A DNA stretch of 22,964 bases from an uncultured Clostridia bacterium (GCA_934177795.1 CAKPPS010000022.1:1-22964), one strand, 5' to 3'. Shown: positions 1 to 7,279, counted from the stretch's first letter. The notes: generated by a model not told the origin, from the letters alone. A program made the numbers and translations.

Positions 1-36
1 AAATAATTAAGTCTGCTATTTTTATTTGCTAAAAGG
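1..36. repeat. 36-bp repeat, inverted partner at 7697-7732
   Basis: These 36 bases are an exact reverse complement of 7697-7732. Identity stops at base 37, inside one arm of the terminator hairpin that follows. It may continue to the left of the window, since the match starts at base 1. No transposase or invertase is associated with it. It is either one end of a duplicated or inverted segment, or a repeat at which the assembly ended. Confidence 0.85.
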
Positions 37-57
37 CTGCTAAAAAGCAGCCTTTTT
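31..57 (-). terminator. Intrinsic terminator of the small membrane protein gene
   Basis: A perfect 10-bp stem (31-40 with 47-56, core GGCTGC/GCAGCC) has a 6-nt loop and a T-run on the minus strand. It lies just after the stop of the 70-318 gene. A-tracts and T-tracts on both sides could make it bidirectional. Confidence 0.85.
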
Positions 58-69
58 CCGAGTATGTAA

Positions 70-318
70 TTATTGTTCTTCATTTTTTTCTGGTTCTTTG
101 TTTTGTCTTATTATTTCAAATACATCATCCATAACCTCTTTATTAGGAAATACTGATGAAAAAGTATATTTGACTGACTCAGTACTTTCATTTTGCTCTT
201 TTTCTTCTCTTTTTATTTTATTTTTCTTGTCATACCGAACTTTAATTTTCCAGATTACTATTATCATCACAAACAAAAAACAAAAAAATTTTACGCAAAG
301 CAATAAAAAATCACTCAT
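70..318 (-). CDS. Small single-pass membrane protein, unknown function
   Basis: The start is placed at the ATG at 318 because a GGAGG sits 7 nt upstream; a longer reading from 336 has no such site. The product is 82 aa. Residues about 3-22 form one hydrophobic segment (FLLLCVKFFCFLFVMIIVIW), followed by a Lys/Arg-rich stretch and then an acidic, Glu/Asn-rich tail, so the C-terminus should be cytoplasmic. I recognise no family. The gene is monocistronic: a repeat with promoter-like features lies upstream (365-425) and an intrinsic terminator follows directly. The same repeat lies upstream of another membrane-anchored protein gene (7764-8441), so the two may share regulation. Confidence 0.7.
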   Translation of the reverse strand: MSDFLLLCVKFFCFLFVMIIVIWKIKVRYDKKNKIKREEKEQNESTESVKYTFSSVFPNKEVMDDVFEIIRQNKEPEKNEEQ

Positions 319-364
319 AGTCGTCCCTCCTGCCATTTGGCTATCTAATAATTATTCAATAGTT

Positions 365-425
365 GCATTTATGCTAAACTGTTCATATTAGAACAGGATT
401 TTTATATTTAACAATCATATACTAT
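365..425 (-). promoter_or_regulatory. Copy A of a 61-bp repeat: possible promoter with operator palindrome
   Basis: It matches 8724-8784 in direct orientation with three mismatches (373, 400, 422). On the minus strand it holds TTGTTA, 18 nt and TAATAT. The TAATAT is the centre of the palindrome CTGTTC-N6-GAACAG (379-396). A dyad laid over a -10 box is the usual layout of a repressor site. The start codon of the 70-318 gene is about 67 nt downstream. The repeat itself is certain; its role is inferred. Confidence 0.55.
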
Positions 426-485
426 CATAATTTTATATTTATATCAATTTTAATCATATATTTTAACGCCATAATTTCCAATTTT

Positions 486-1301
486 TTACTTGTCAAACTC
501 ATCTTTTCTATTCATAAAAAAATCATAAAAATACCTTACATTTTCAAGTTCACTCCATTTTTGCACCCTATAATCTGTTGTATCTAAATTATATATTTTT
601 GCATCTAATATTCCCAACATAAATGGAGAATGTGTTGAAATTATAAATTGAATACCTAAATATCTAGACATTTCATTTATTTTTTTTGCAAGTTCAACTT
701 GATTTTTTGGAGATAATGATACCTCTGGTTCATCTAATAAATATAATTTGTCAGGCTCAATATTTTCTTCTAGTATTTGTAATGTAGTTTCACCATTTGA
801 GTATTTATCTTGTGCAAACGCAAATCTTGAAAACTGTTTTGCTCCTTCTTTTGTTTCTAAAAAATCTTCAGCATCTTTTATTCCTTTTTCCCTAGTTAAA
901 TTGCTTTTTATACTTTCCTGTAAAACTGCATCTTGTTGTATTTTTCTTATTTCATATAATATCTCTTCACTTTTTATGTATCTACTATTTTCTGGTATTC
1001 TAATAAGTTTTCTACCATATTCATTTTCTCCTAATTCATATTCACATTCTGATGCATAATCTTCAAAATATGGTAGCCATCCAACAACCTTTGAATAGTT
1101 TCTTTCTTTTCCCTTTAAATTTAATTTATGCGCAATTATATTTAATATTGTTGATTTTCCACATCCATTATTTCCATATAATACTGTTATGTTATCAAAT
1201 ATAAATATATCTGGTTCCTTATTTTTTAGAATACTATATGGATATATATTATCATCTGATATTTTATGATTGCTTAATTTAAAAGTTTTTAAATATATCA
1301 T
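486..1301 (-). CDS. ABC-type AAA ATPase (SMC/RecF-like head, COG3910-like)
   Basis: The product is 271 aa. It has the full set of ABC-class ATPase motifs: Walker A GNNGCGKST (about residues 45-53), a signature-like YSNGETTLQ, Walker B LYLLDEPEVSLSP with the catalytic Glu, and an H-loop STHSPF. There are no membrane segments and no long coiled coil, so it is a stand-alone cytosolic head of the predicted-ATPase type rather than a transporter subunit or full SMC protein. AGGAG lies 11 nt before the ATG. It appears to be transcribed alone: the next gene upstream ends in its own terminator (1385-1421). Relatives occur both in housekeeping settings and in defence or mobile-element settings. No partner nuclease or toxin is adjacent here, so I assign no defence role. 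No clear terminator was seen downstream. Confidence 0.85.
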   Translation of the reverse strand: MIYLKTFKLSNHKISDDNIYPYSILKNKEPDIFIFDNITVLYGNNGCGKSTILNIIAHKLNLKGKERNYSKVVGWLPYFEDYASECEYELGENEYGRKLIRIPENSRYIKSEEILYEIRKIQQDAVLQESIKSNLTREKGIKDAEDFLETKEGAKQFSRFAFAQDKYSNGETTLQILEENIEPDKLYLLDEPEVSLSPKNQVELAKKINEMSRYLGIQFIISTHSPFMLGILDAKIYNLDTTDYRVQKWSELENVRYFYDFFMNRKDEFDK

Positions 1302-1384
1302 TTTATTATTATCTCCTATTAATTGAATATATATATCTTATATAACAAATTTCAATATATATCAATAAAATCTCTATAATTAAG

Positions 1385-1421
1385 AAAAAAGGGAGTTGCC
1401 AGTCAAATTAGCCCTCCCTTT
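1385..1421 (-). terminator. Intrinsic terminator after the 1435-1827 gene
   Basis: The 8-bp stem AAAGGGAG/CTCCCTTT (1388-1395 with 1414-1421) is followed on the minus strand by six T. It separates the unknown 130-aa gene from the ATPase gene. Confidence 0.85.
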
Positions 1422-1434
1422 AAGTAAAAACCTC

Positions 1435-1827
1435 TTATCTAAATCTTCTGATAATGTCTTGCCAGTTCATATATTTCTGCTTTTCACATACTTTTTGGCA
1501 AATTGGATTCGAAATTAAAACCTTATACATCTTATCTTCGTCGAAATGATAAACTTCACCAAATTCGTGAGGTACATCTTCCTTTAAAATTGCAAGCATC
1601 TTTTCGATTTCCCCATTAGGTAAATTTCCAATTTGTTTACACACCTTTCTGAAGAAAGACATACTATGGTCGTTGTCTTGTACAAATCTGTTGTTAAAAA
1701 ATCTTTGATTTACGCCTCCCTCATTCTCTGCTACAATGCCTTTTGCTACACTAGACAAGCTTTTCCTTGCCCGATGTTCTCCTGCTAAGCCATCATAATG
1801 TGTACTCATAAAAAATGGAGAAAACAA
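1435..1827 (-). CDS. Hypothetical protein, GC-richer than neighbours
   Basis: The product is 130 aa with no family I recognise; it is soluble, with mixed charge and a basic end (IIRRFR). Two starts are possible. A TTG at 1827 has GGAGG exactly 8 nt upstream; an ATG at 1809 (MSTHYDG...) has no ribosome binding site. I chose the TTG. That Shine-Dalgarno sits in one arm of the terminator hairpin at 1810-1845, so translation may be sensitive to folding. The base composition is visibly higher in GC (codons such as CGG, GGC, GCC) than the flanking genes. This suggests recent transfer, perhaps from a phage or integrative element. It shares this trait with the next gene upstream. Confidence 0.6.
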   Translation of the reverse strand: MFSPFFMSTHYDGLAGEHRARKSLSSVAKGIVAENEGGVNQRFFNNRFVQDNDHSMSFFRKVCKQIGNLPNGEIEKMLAILKEDVPHEFGEVYHFDEDKMYKVLISNPICQKVCEKQKYMNWQDIIRRFR

Positions 1828-1845
1828 TTAAATCTCCTCCATTTT
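1810..1845 (-). terminator. Terminator hairpin overlapping the start of the next gene
   Basis: A 9-bp stem AAAATGGAG/CTCCATTTT (1837-1845 with 1812-1820) is followed on the minus strand by T residues. It lies 23 nt after the stop of the 1868-2350 gene. It contains the Shine-Dalgarno and the TTG start of the following gene, so it may act both as terminator and as a translation-control hairpin. Confidence 0.7.
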
Positions 1846-1867
1846 CTCTTGAAACAACTATATCAGA

Positions 1868-2350
1868 TTAGTATTCTAAAAATTTGAGTACAATTGATTT
1901 TATAAACGGCTGTTCAAAAATCCACTTATACACTCCTGTCTCATTTTGAACAAATTCGCAATATACAATATCTATTTTTTGTTCTAATGCTCGAAGTGCA
2001 TCTTCCAGTGCCTTTACATAGCTTAGTATGTCCTCTTTAGCTTCACTAAGGTTATCCTCAAATTCTTTTCTACTTATTATAGCAGAATTTAATTTTCCAA
2101 AACTCTCACCAATTCTCTCTGGATTTCTAAGTAAGAAATAACATGAATATTCACTAGCATCATAATGCCAGTTAAGAATATCATTCCAAGCCCCTCCTTT
2201 TTCGTATAACTTTTCGATTTGTTCAAGTGGTAACACTCTTTTACTTCCAAATACTTTGAAAGCTTCATGTTGCAATTTCTTCATTTTTTTTAAGTCTTTT
2301 TCTACTTGTTCTTTTTCCCGTACAAGTTCAATAATTTTTTCTTTGCTCAT
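1868..2350 (-). CDS. Coiled-coil hypothetical protein
   Basis: The start is the ATG at 2350, because AAAGGAGA lies about 7 nt upstream; the longer reading from 2416 lacks a good site. The product is 160 aa. Residues 1-30 are a charged helix rich in Lys/Glu (EKEQVEKDLKKMKK). A central Trp/Tyr-containing part (WNDILNWHYDASEYSCYF) follows, and then a second predicted coiled coil at about 85-125. I recognise no family. It is somewhat GC-richer than the genes on its upstream side, like its downstream neighbour, and the two probably arrived together. The terminator between them allows partial read-through at most. Confidence 0.65.
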   Translation of the reverse strand: MSKEKIIELVREKEQVEKDLKKMKKLQHEAFKVFGSKRVLPLEQIEKLYEKGGAWNDILNWHYDASEYSCYFLLRNPERIGESFGKLNSAIISRKEFEDNLSEAKEDILSYVKALEDALRALEQKIDIVYCEFVQNETGVYKWIFEQPFIKSIVLKFLEY

Positions 2351-2438
2351 CTGGTTGTCTCCTTTTTCAACAAAACATTCATAGTTACAATTATATTTTA
2401 TCATATCATATGACAAAAAGCAAATATTCCATAATCTT

Positions 2439-3350
2439 TCATTTTAAATAATCATTAACAACCATACTCTGATTATTTGCATTTATTATTATTTCTGCAC
2501 CAATAGGAATAATACTATTAGCATGCATATGTCCAAAGTCATTTGTTTTTACTACAGGAACACTTGAATTTATTTTTCTTAATTCATCTACTATCATCTT
2601 CTCATTTTCTTCTATTTGTTGAAGTTGATATATATAACCAAAAACTACTGCCCTATTAAAAGCATTCATTTGATTATACTGTTCTAACATTGCATTCCAT
2701 TGTATAATATTTGAATGAAAACCTTCTGAAAATAGTACTGTATCTTCTAAGTCTGGCATAAATTGTGTTCCTAACAATTTTAATAAACATCTAGCTTTAG
2801 TTCCATATATTTTACCTTTAACTTCTTCTTTATTAAATTCATAAAATTTTCTTTCTCCATATGGATTAATTTTTTTATTCCCATTAAATAATTTTTCGAT
2901 AATCTCATTTTTATCATAATCTGTAACTTCATCTTTTCCAAACCAAATATAATCTTGGCAATGGAAAGTTACAAGTTCTGTCATTTTATTTATTGCACAA
3001 AGTAAAACTGTAATATCACTCATTCCTAAAAATATTTTAGGATTATCTTTTATATTCTCAAAATCTATGTATGGTAATATTCCATTTACCATATCTCCAC
3101 CTTTTACTGTGAATATTGCTTTAATTTCCTTATCACTGAACATATCATTTAAGTCTTTTGCTCTTTCCTTTGAGGTTCCTGCACAATAATTATCTTCTGA
3201 GAATAAATATTTTCCATATTTTACTTTTAACCCTAAACTTTCAAAATACTTAGTTGCATTTTCTAAATATTTTATATCTTTATTTTTTAATGCTTTATCT
3301 GGAGCAATAACACCTATTGTATCTCCAATTTTTAATTTGTTTGCTAACAT
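2439..3350 (-). CDS. LD-carboxypeptidase / MccF-like peptidase (S66 family)
   Basis: The product is 303 aa, the normal S66 length. The N-terminal domain opens with KIGDTIGVIAPD and carries FTVKGGDMVNGILPYID, then the nucleophile region GMSDITVL (Ser at about residue 113). The C-terminal domain has the conserved Glu region (LFSEG) and the His region GHMHANSIIPIGA, which complete the Ser-Glu-His triad. Family members either trim the terminal D-Ala from muropeptide tetrapeptides during cell-wall recycling (LdcA) or cleave microcin C-type antibiotics to give immunity (MccF). The sequence alone does not settle which applies. No signal peptide is seen, so it is cytoplasmic, as expected for both roles. 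AAGGA lies close to the ATG. The gene ends in TGA, and the broken Sel1 gene starts upstream of it on the same strand. Confidence 0.85.
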   Translation of the reverse strand: MLANKLKIGDTIGVIAPDKALKNKDIKYLENATKYFESLGLKVKYGKYLFSEDNYCAGTSKERAKDLNDMFSDKEIKAIFTVKGGDMVNGILPYIDFENIKDNPKIFLGMSDITVLLCAINKMTELVTFHCQDYIWFGKDEVTDYDKNEIIEKLFNGNKKINPYGERKFYEFNKEEVKGKIYGTKARCLLKLLGTQFMPDLEDTVLFSEGFHSNIIQWNAMLEQYNQMNAFNRAVVFGYIYQLQQIEENEKMIVDELRKINSSVPVVKTNDFGHMHANSIIPIGAEIIINANNQSMVVNDYLK

Positions 3351-3367
3351 TCTATCCTTCCAATAAT

Positions 3368-3952
3368 TTATCTTTCCTCTCCAAATTCATATTGTTTATA
3401 TTTTTCAATTGCTCTTTTTAATCCTGCATCTTTTGCCATTTTCAAATAATATTCTGCTAATTTCTTATTCATTTCTGTTCCATTTCCGTTATAATAAAAA
3501 TTAGCTTCCAAATCATAAATTGCTGCGATATGTCCATTATCAGCGCATCTCTTTATTATTTCAAAAGCCTTCTTCGGATCTTTTTTTACATCTCCTAATC
3601 CCCAATAATAATAAGCACCTGTTACAAATTCTGCTTATATTTTTTCTTCTGATGTTATTCATTTTTTATTTATTAATCGCATTATTTTTGGATAAGCTGC
3701 TTTTAATAGATATTCTCCTTTTTCTACATCTATTTTCAATTCTTTTCCTAGTCCCATTTCATAGGATATTCCTAACGAATATACACATAGAGGATTTTTC
3801 TGTTCTATTCCTTTGTTATACCACATTAAAGCACGTGAATAATCTTGTTTTGCACCGTTTTCTTCTAAATCATAGCTTCTACCTAATATATAACATGAAA
3901 ATCCATCTTGCTTTTTTTCCATATCATTTAAATCAAACTTAATTATTTGCAT
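3368..3952 (-). pseudogene. Sel1-repeat (TPR-like) protein gene with two in-frame stops
   Basis: One reading frame from the ATG at 3952 to the stop at 3368-3370 encodes Sel1-type repeats throughout. Examples are YSRALMWYNKGIEQKNP and, after the breaks, AYYYWGLGDVKKDPKKAFE and KKLAEYYLKMAKDAG. The frame is interrupted by a TGA at 3659-3661 and a TAA at 3635-3637. The frame itself never shifts, so this looks like early decay by point mutation. Intact, it would encode about 194 aa. Sel1 repeats are alpha-helical scaffolds for protein-protein contact. A fair ribosome site (AAGGTGA) precedes the ATG, 16 nt after the SRPBCC gene, so they were probably co-transcribed. Confidence 0.8.
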
Positions 3953-3968
3953 TATTTATTTCACCTTG

Positions 3969-4355
3969 TTATTCTTTCTCAACTAATCTTTTCAATAACT
4001 CCAAAGCTGACATTTCCATTAAACCATCTAAATCTCCCTTTTCTGCCCACTCAAAATATTCAAATTCTGTTCCATTGTCTTTTTCTCGGCAAGTATATCT
4101 TACAAAATAATCGCCATTTAATCTTTTAAGTGTAAATGTATTTGGAAAATCAAATGCAATCATTTCGTAGCTATTCCATTCATTACTATTAAATCCTATA
4201 TTTTTTAATTTTGTTCCCAATTTAACAGGCCTTTCTTCTGGTATTTCTACCTTAATAGATTTGATCCATTTAGGAACATTATTTGATTCCAGTGAATATT
4301 CAAATACTTCCTTAACTGGCTTATTAATAAAAATTTTTAATTTATTTTCTTTCAT
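3969..4355 (-). CDS. SRPBCC-fold (START/polyketide-cyclase-like) protein
   Basis: The product is about 128 aa. It opens with the typical first strand and helix of the SRPBCC superfamily (KLKIFINKPVKEVFEY), then VPKWIKSI, and further on GTKLKNIGF. It closes with an amphipathic C-terminal helix (MEMSALELLKRLVEKE). These proteins form a helix-grip cavity that binds hydrophobic ligands; the ligand here cannot be told. Two ATGs lie 6 nt apart (4361 and 4355). AAGGA is only 3 nt from the first and about 9 nt from the second, so I prefer 4355. The Sel1 gene lies just downstream. Confidence 0.75.
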   Translation of the reverse strand: MKENKLKIFINKPVKEVFEYSLESNNVPKWIKSIKVEIPEERPVKLGTKLKNIGFNSNEWNSYEMIAFDFPNTFTLKRLNGDYFVRYTCREKDNGTEFEYFEWAEKGDLDGLMEMSALELLKRLVEKE

Positions 4356-4414
4356 TTTCATCTATCCTTTCTCCATAAAAAATTTTAATAATGAACTTGG
4401 TTAAATTATTATAC

Positions 4415-4633
4415 TTATCTTTCCCAACCGTCTATTTTCTTTTCAACGTCCTCCAAAGTCCTTATAGTCAACCCATCTATTTTTGCTCCTTTAGGCCAAG
4501 TAATTTTTTTACCAGTTTTCTTTTCAATATATGCCTCTATTTCTTCATCATCCATATGTATTAATTTTTCATATGATATTCCTATTCTCTCTGAAAGTAA
4601 TTCTTTTGTTTTATTTGATAATTTAAAACTCAT
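4415..4633 (-). CDS. Conserved-looking small soluble protein, unknown function
   Basis: The product is 72 aa, starting at an ATG with GGAGG 7 nt upstream. It is charged and soluble (ISYEKLIHMDDEEIEAYIEKK), with a short KITWPKGAKIDGL stretch and a C-terminal helix ending KKIDGWER. There are no membrane segments, Cys pairs or recognisable HTH. The length and composition resemble small clostridial proteins of unknown role. It lies about 50 bp after purC and could be on the same transcript, since no terminator was seen between them. Confidence 0.7.
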   Translation of the reverse strand: MSFKLSNKTKELLSERIGISYEKLIHMDDEEIEAYIEKKTGKKITWPKGAKIDGLTIRTLEDVEKKIDGWER

Positions 4634-4684
4634 TTTGCATCCTCCATTTTTTTCTAATTCTTATTTCTTTTCTGACTTGATAAT

Positions 4685-5533
4685 TTATATTTTAGCATCT
4701 GTTATAATTCTATATATTTCTTTGTATCTCTTTTCTATGCCATCAAGTATTGAACTAGGAATATTATTTATTACATCTTCAGATAATCCATTTTCTTTTA
4801 TGTATCTTTTTAATTCTTCTCTATCGTAGTTTTGTTGTGAATGTCCTATTTTATAGTTTTTCTTATTCCAAAATCTACTACAATCTGGTGTCAATATCTC
4901 ATCAGCTAGAATCAATTTATTATCATCATCAATCCCAAATTCCATTTTTGTATCTGCTAATATAATTCCTTTAGTTAGTAAAAATTCGTGTGCATTACTA
5001 TATATCTTTATTGCTATTTCTTTAATTTCTTCTGCTATTTCCTTACCAACTATATTCGAAAATTCATCATAATTAATATTAGTATCATCACCATTTTGTG
5101 CTTTTGTTGTTGGTGTTAAAATAGGTTCTTCAAGTTTTTCAGACTCCTTTAAGCCTTCTGGCAATCTAACTCCACATATATCATTTCCTTTTTGGTATTC
5201 TTCCCAACACGATCCTGTTATATATCCTCTTACTATTATTTCAAATGGAAACATTTTAACTTTTTTAGCCAACATACATCTGTCCTTATATTCATCATTT
5301 TGAAATTGTTTTGGCATTAATTTATTATTTGTAGTTATCATATGATTTCCTATAATATCCTTATATTTTTCAAACCAAAATTCTGCCATTTTGTTTAGTA
5401 CAATTCCTTTATCTTTAATTAAATATGGCAAAACTTTATGCATAGATATTCTATCTGTTGCAACAATAACTATTTCTTTATCATTTATTTGGTAGATATC
5501 TCTGGATTTTCCTTCATATATTTTTTTATTCAT
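4685..5533 (-). CDS. purC: Phosphoribosylaminoimidazole-succinocarboxamide synthase
   Basis: SAICAR synthetase joins CAIR to aspartate using ATP, in de novo purine synthesis in the cytoplasm. The product is 282 aa and shows the family hallmarks in order: YEGKSRDIYQI (nucleotide site), VATDRISMHKVLP, IVRGYITGSCW, TPTTKAQNGDD, LADTKMEFGI and the LADEILTPDCSRFW motif. It is longer than the roughly 240-aa Bacillus type and nearer the longer form of the family. The start overlaps the purE stop by 8 bp, and GGAGG lies 9 nt upstream inside purE. Translational coupling with purE is therefore likely. Confidence 0.95.
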   Translation of the reverse strand: MNKKIYEGKSRDIYQINDKEIVIVATDRISMHKVLPYLIKDKGIVLNKMAEFWFEKYKDIIGNHMITTNNKLMPKQFQNDEYKDRCMLAKKVKMFPFEIIVRGYITGSCWEEYQKGNDICGVRLPEGLKESEKLEEPILTPTTKAQNGDDTNINYDEFSNIVGKEIAEEIKEIAIKIYSNAHEFLLTKGIILADTKMEFGIDDDNKLILADEILTPDCSRFWNKKNYKIGHSQQNYDREELKRYIKENGLSEDVINNIPSSILDGIEKRYKEIYRIITDAKI

Positions 5534-6062
5534 TTCTCATTTCCTCCAAATACTTTTCATAACCTAAGTCATGTATCTTTTTATTTTTGTTTATTACTTT
5601 ATTTGCTTGCATTTGGTTATAATGTATAAGTTTTTCTTTTATTTTTAAGTTTTCAAGTCCCAACATTTTTATCGCTAATAATCCAGCATTTTTACTAGCA
5701 TTGATTCCAACTGTAGCCACTGGAACTCCTGATGGCATTTGTATAGTAGAATATAATGAATCTATTCCATTTAAACTTTTAGTATAAATTGGAACTCCTA
5801 TAACAGGGCATAAAGTTTTTGAAGCTATAACTCCCGCTAAATGTGCGGCTCCTCCTGCTGCTGCTATAACTATCTTTATATTTTCCTTATTTACTTTATC
5901 TATATAATTATCAAGTTCTTCTGGTGTTCTATGTGCTGATAAAATATTAATATCATAACTTATTTCAAATTCATCCAAAATTTTAAAACATTCTACCATT
6001 ATGTTTAAATCTGAATCGCTTCCCATAATTATTGAAACATCTACCTTTTTATTTTCTTCCAT
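5526..6062 (-). CDS. purE: N5-carboxyaminoimidazole ribonucleotide mutase
   Basis: Class I PurE moves the carboxyl group of N5-CAIR to give CAIR, the substrate of the purC product encoded next to it. The product is 178 aa. It carries IMGSDSDL near the N-terminus, LSAHRTPEEL with the conserved His, AAAGGAAHLAGVIAS, and VIGVPIYTKSLNGIDSL, followed by PSGVPVATVGI. AAGGTAGG gives a ribosome site 8 nt upstream of the ATG. It is the second gene of the operon and follows the 58-aa ORF by 26 bp. No purK is present in the window, so the N5-CAIR synthetase must be elsewhere if this class applies. Confidence 0.95.
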   Translation of the reverse strand: MEENKKVDVSIIMGSDSDLNIMVECFKILDEFEISYDINILSAHRTPEELDNYIDKVNKENIKIVIAAAGGAAHLAGVIASKTLCPVIGVPIYTKSLNGIDSLYSTIQMPSGVPVATVGINASKNAGLLAIKMLGLENLKIKEKLIHYNQMQANKVINKNKKIHDLGYEKYLEEMRNE

Positions 6063-6088
6063 TCTTTCGACCTACCTTAATACACTTT

Positions 6089-6265
6089 TTATAATATCTT
6101 ACTAAACTTCCTATTATATTTATCTATATCTTTAATACTTTTACTCATTATAAAATCCGTAACTTTAATTTTTAGTCTTTCTACCTCTTCTTTTGTATAA
6201 TCTTTATTTTCTACAGTTATTCCAGCTTCACCAAATAGCTTAATGTCATTATTTGAAAACTGCAT
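6089..6265 (-). CDS. 58-aa small protein at the head of the purE-purC operon
   Basis: The short ORF runs from an ATG at 6265, with AAGGA 7 nt upstream, to a TAA at 6089-6091. It encodes 58 aa, starting MQFSNNDIKLFGEAGITVEN and ending FSKIL. Residues about 22-34 (DYTKEEVERLKIK) look like a charged helix and the protein should be soluble. The promoter at 6303-6331 lies immediately upstream and purE 26 bp downstream, so it is the first gene of the purine transcript. I have the impression that similar small proteins occur widely in Clostridia, but I cannot name a function. The good ribosome site and plausible composition argue for a real gene. Confidence 0.75.
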   Translation of the reverse strand: MQFSNNDIKLFGEAGITVENKDYTKEEVERLKIKVTDFIMSKSIKDIDKYNRKFSKIL

Positions 6266-6302
6266 TGTTTGATCCTTCTTTCATTTATTTTTACACATTT
6301 GG

Positions 6303-6331
6303 ATTATAACATAAAAATATATTTTTGTAAT
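6303..6331 (-). promoter_or_regulatory. Sigma-A promoter of the purine operon
   Basis: On the minus strand, ATTACA (6326-6331), a 17-nt spacer and a perfect TATAAT (6303-6308) are seen, 38 nt upstream of the 58-aa ORF. I saw no purine riboswitch in the short leader. Confidence 0.75.
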
Positions 6332-6354
6332 CTATTAATCAACAAAAAAGAAAA

Positions 6355-6390
6355 AAACTCCCTAATAGTGCTATAAAACACTACTAGGGA
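6355..6390 (-). terminator. Strong intrinsic terminator after the decayed element block
   Basis: An 11-bp stem with one G-T pair (6360-6370 with 6379-6389), core CCCTAGTAGTG, is followed by GAG and a run of seven T on the minus strand. It insulates the purine operon from read-through out of 6399-7579. Confidence 0.9.
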
Positions 6391-6398
6391 ACTTTTTA

Positions 6399-6889
6399 TT
6401 AATTTATTCTATCTACAATTTCTATTGGTGGATATGTACATATACAACAAGATCTTTTTGCTTTTATAATCTCTTTTACATATCCTTTTGTTTCAATAAT
6501 AATTATCACTCTTTCTGATTTTGAAATTTCATCCAATTTATCAAGCAGAGCATCTTTTTATATCTCTTTTATGGCAATAATATCATAAGAATAATAATCA
6601 GTTTGCATTGATACATTAATTGAAAATTTTGCTTTTTTAACTTTAGAGTTTCTATCCAAATATTCCATAACCACATCAAATGCAATTACATTTCTATTAT
6701 TTATATCTTGCTATTGTTATAATTTAATATCTTATTTTTATTATCTCTTTTTATAACCTTGCTTGCAATTAAAAAATTAATATCTTTTTCTTCACAATTA
6801 CACAATTTATACACATGTTCTTCTCTTAGTGATTGAAAGTCCCACAATAGTTTTGATATTTGTTTTTGTTTATCATTCACTTGCATCAC
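6399..6889 (-). pseudogene. Broken DUF5697-like protein gene
   Basis: The first 61 codons, from the ATG at 6889, read MMQVNDKQKQISKLLWDFQ... and contain LREEHVYKLCNCEEKDINFL. This resembles the N-terminal helix-turn-helix-like part of DUF5697 proteins of Firmicute integrative elements. The frame stops at 6701. A different frame continues the same kind of protein (NVIAFDVVMEYLDRNSKV, later SERVIIIIETKGYVKEIIKA) down to 6399. That second part also has an in-frame TAA at 6558-6560. One frameshift near 6700 plus one nonsense codon therefore inactivate it. The start overlaps the end of the S1-like fragment, a relic of a compact operon. The family assignment is from memory of the pattern. Confidence 0.65.
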
Positions 6890-7271
6890 TACCTATTATT
6901 CTAACCAATGAACTATAAATTTTTCTTTTTTCCTCATTTATCTTATATATTTTTGATACATCTTCAATATATCCATATTGCAAATCTTGTGCTTTCACTA
7001 CAAAATCTGCACCTAAACATTCAATTCTTATAAACTTTCTCCATACACCTATAACTTTAGCATAAATTTTATCTCCAACTTCTACTTTTTTTATATTTAT
7101 TTCTTTTATTCTTTCCATTGCCTTTATCCTTGAAGCTACCGCTTTTGAACTTATTTTATCTGTTTCTATTATAACAAACTTTATTTCTGCACCCATCATA
7201 TTTCTCAACAATTTTTTATTATTTTTGAAATCTATTGCAATTTCTGTAGCTGGTATTAGAACTTTGATTCT
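6873..7271 (-). pseudogene. Truncated S1-like RNA-binding protein
   Basis: The open frame begins directly after a TAA at 7272-7274 with RIKVLIPATEIAIDF, and no start codon precedes this. The body (RNMMGAEIKFVIIETD, then SSKAVASRIKAMERI, then VGDKIYAKVIGVWRKFIRIE) has the strand pattern of S1 domains. It resembles the S1-like proteins often found beside DUF5697 genes in integrative elements. Only an internal TTG (7211) could start it, without a good ribosome site, so I call it N-terminally truncated. It ends in TGA and overlaps the following DUF5697-like gene by 17 bp. Confidence 0.6.
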
Positions 7272-7279
7272 TTACCTAT

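Noticed and set aside
379..396. LexA box in the CTGTTC-N6-GAACAG palindrome
   Set aside because: Firmicute LexA sites have GAAC-N4-GTTC and the E. coli type has CTGT-N8-ACAG; the half-site order and spacing here fit neither.
486..2350. A defence island built on the ABC-type ATPase and the two unknown genes
   Set aside because: The genes are separated by terminators, no nuclease, protease or toxin domain is visible, and stand-alone ATPases of this type have many roles.
3520..4129. Plus-strand hydrophobic open frames opposite the Sel1 and SRPBCC genes (and many similar ones across the window)
   Set aside because: Leu/Phe/Ile-rich antisense shadows of AT-rich minus-strand genes, without ribosome sites.
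6266..6302. Purine riboswitch before the purE operon
   Set aside because: The leader between promoter and first ORF is only about 38 nt and has no three-way-junction pattern.
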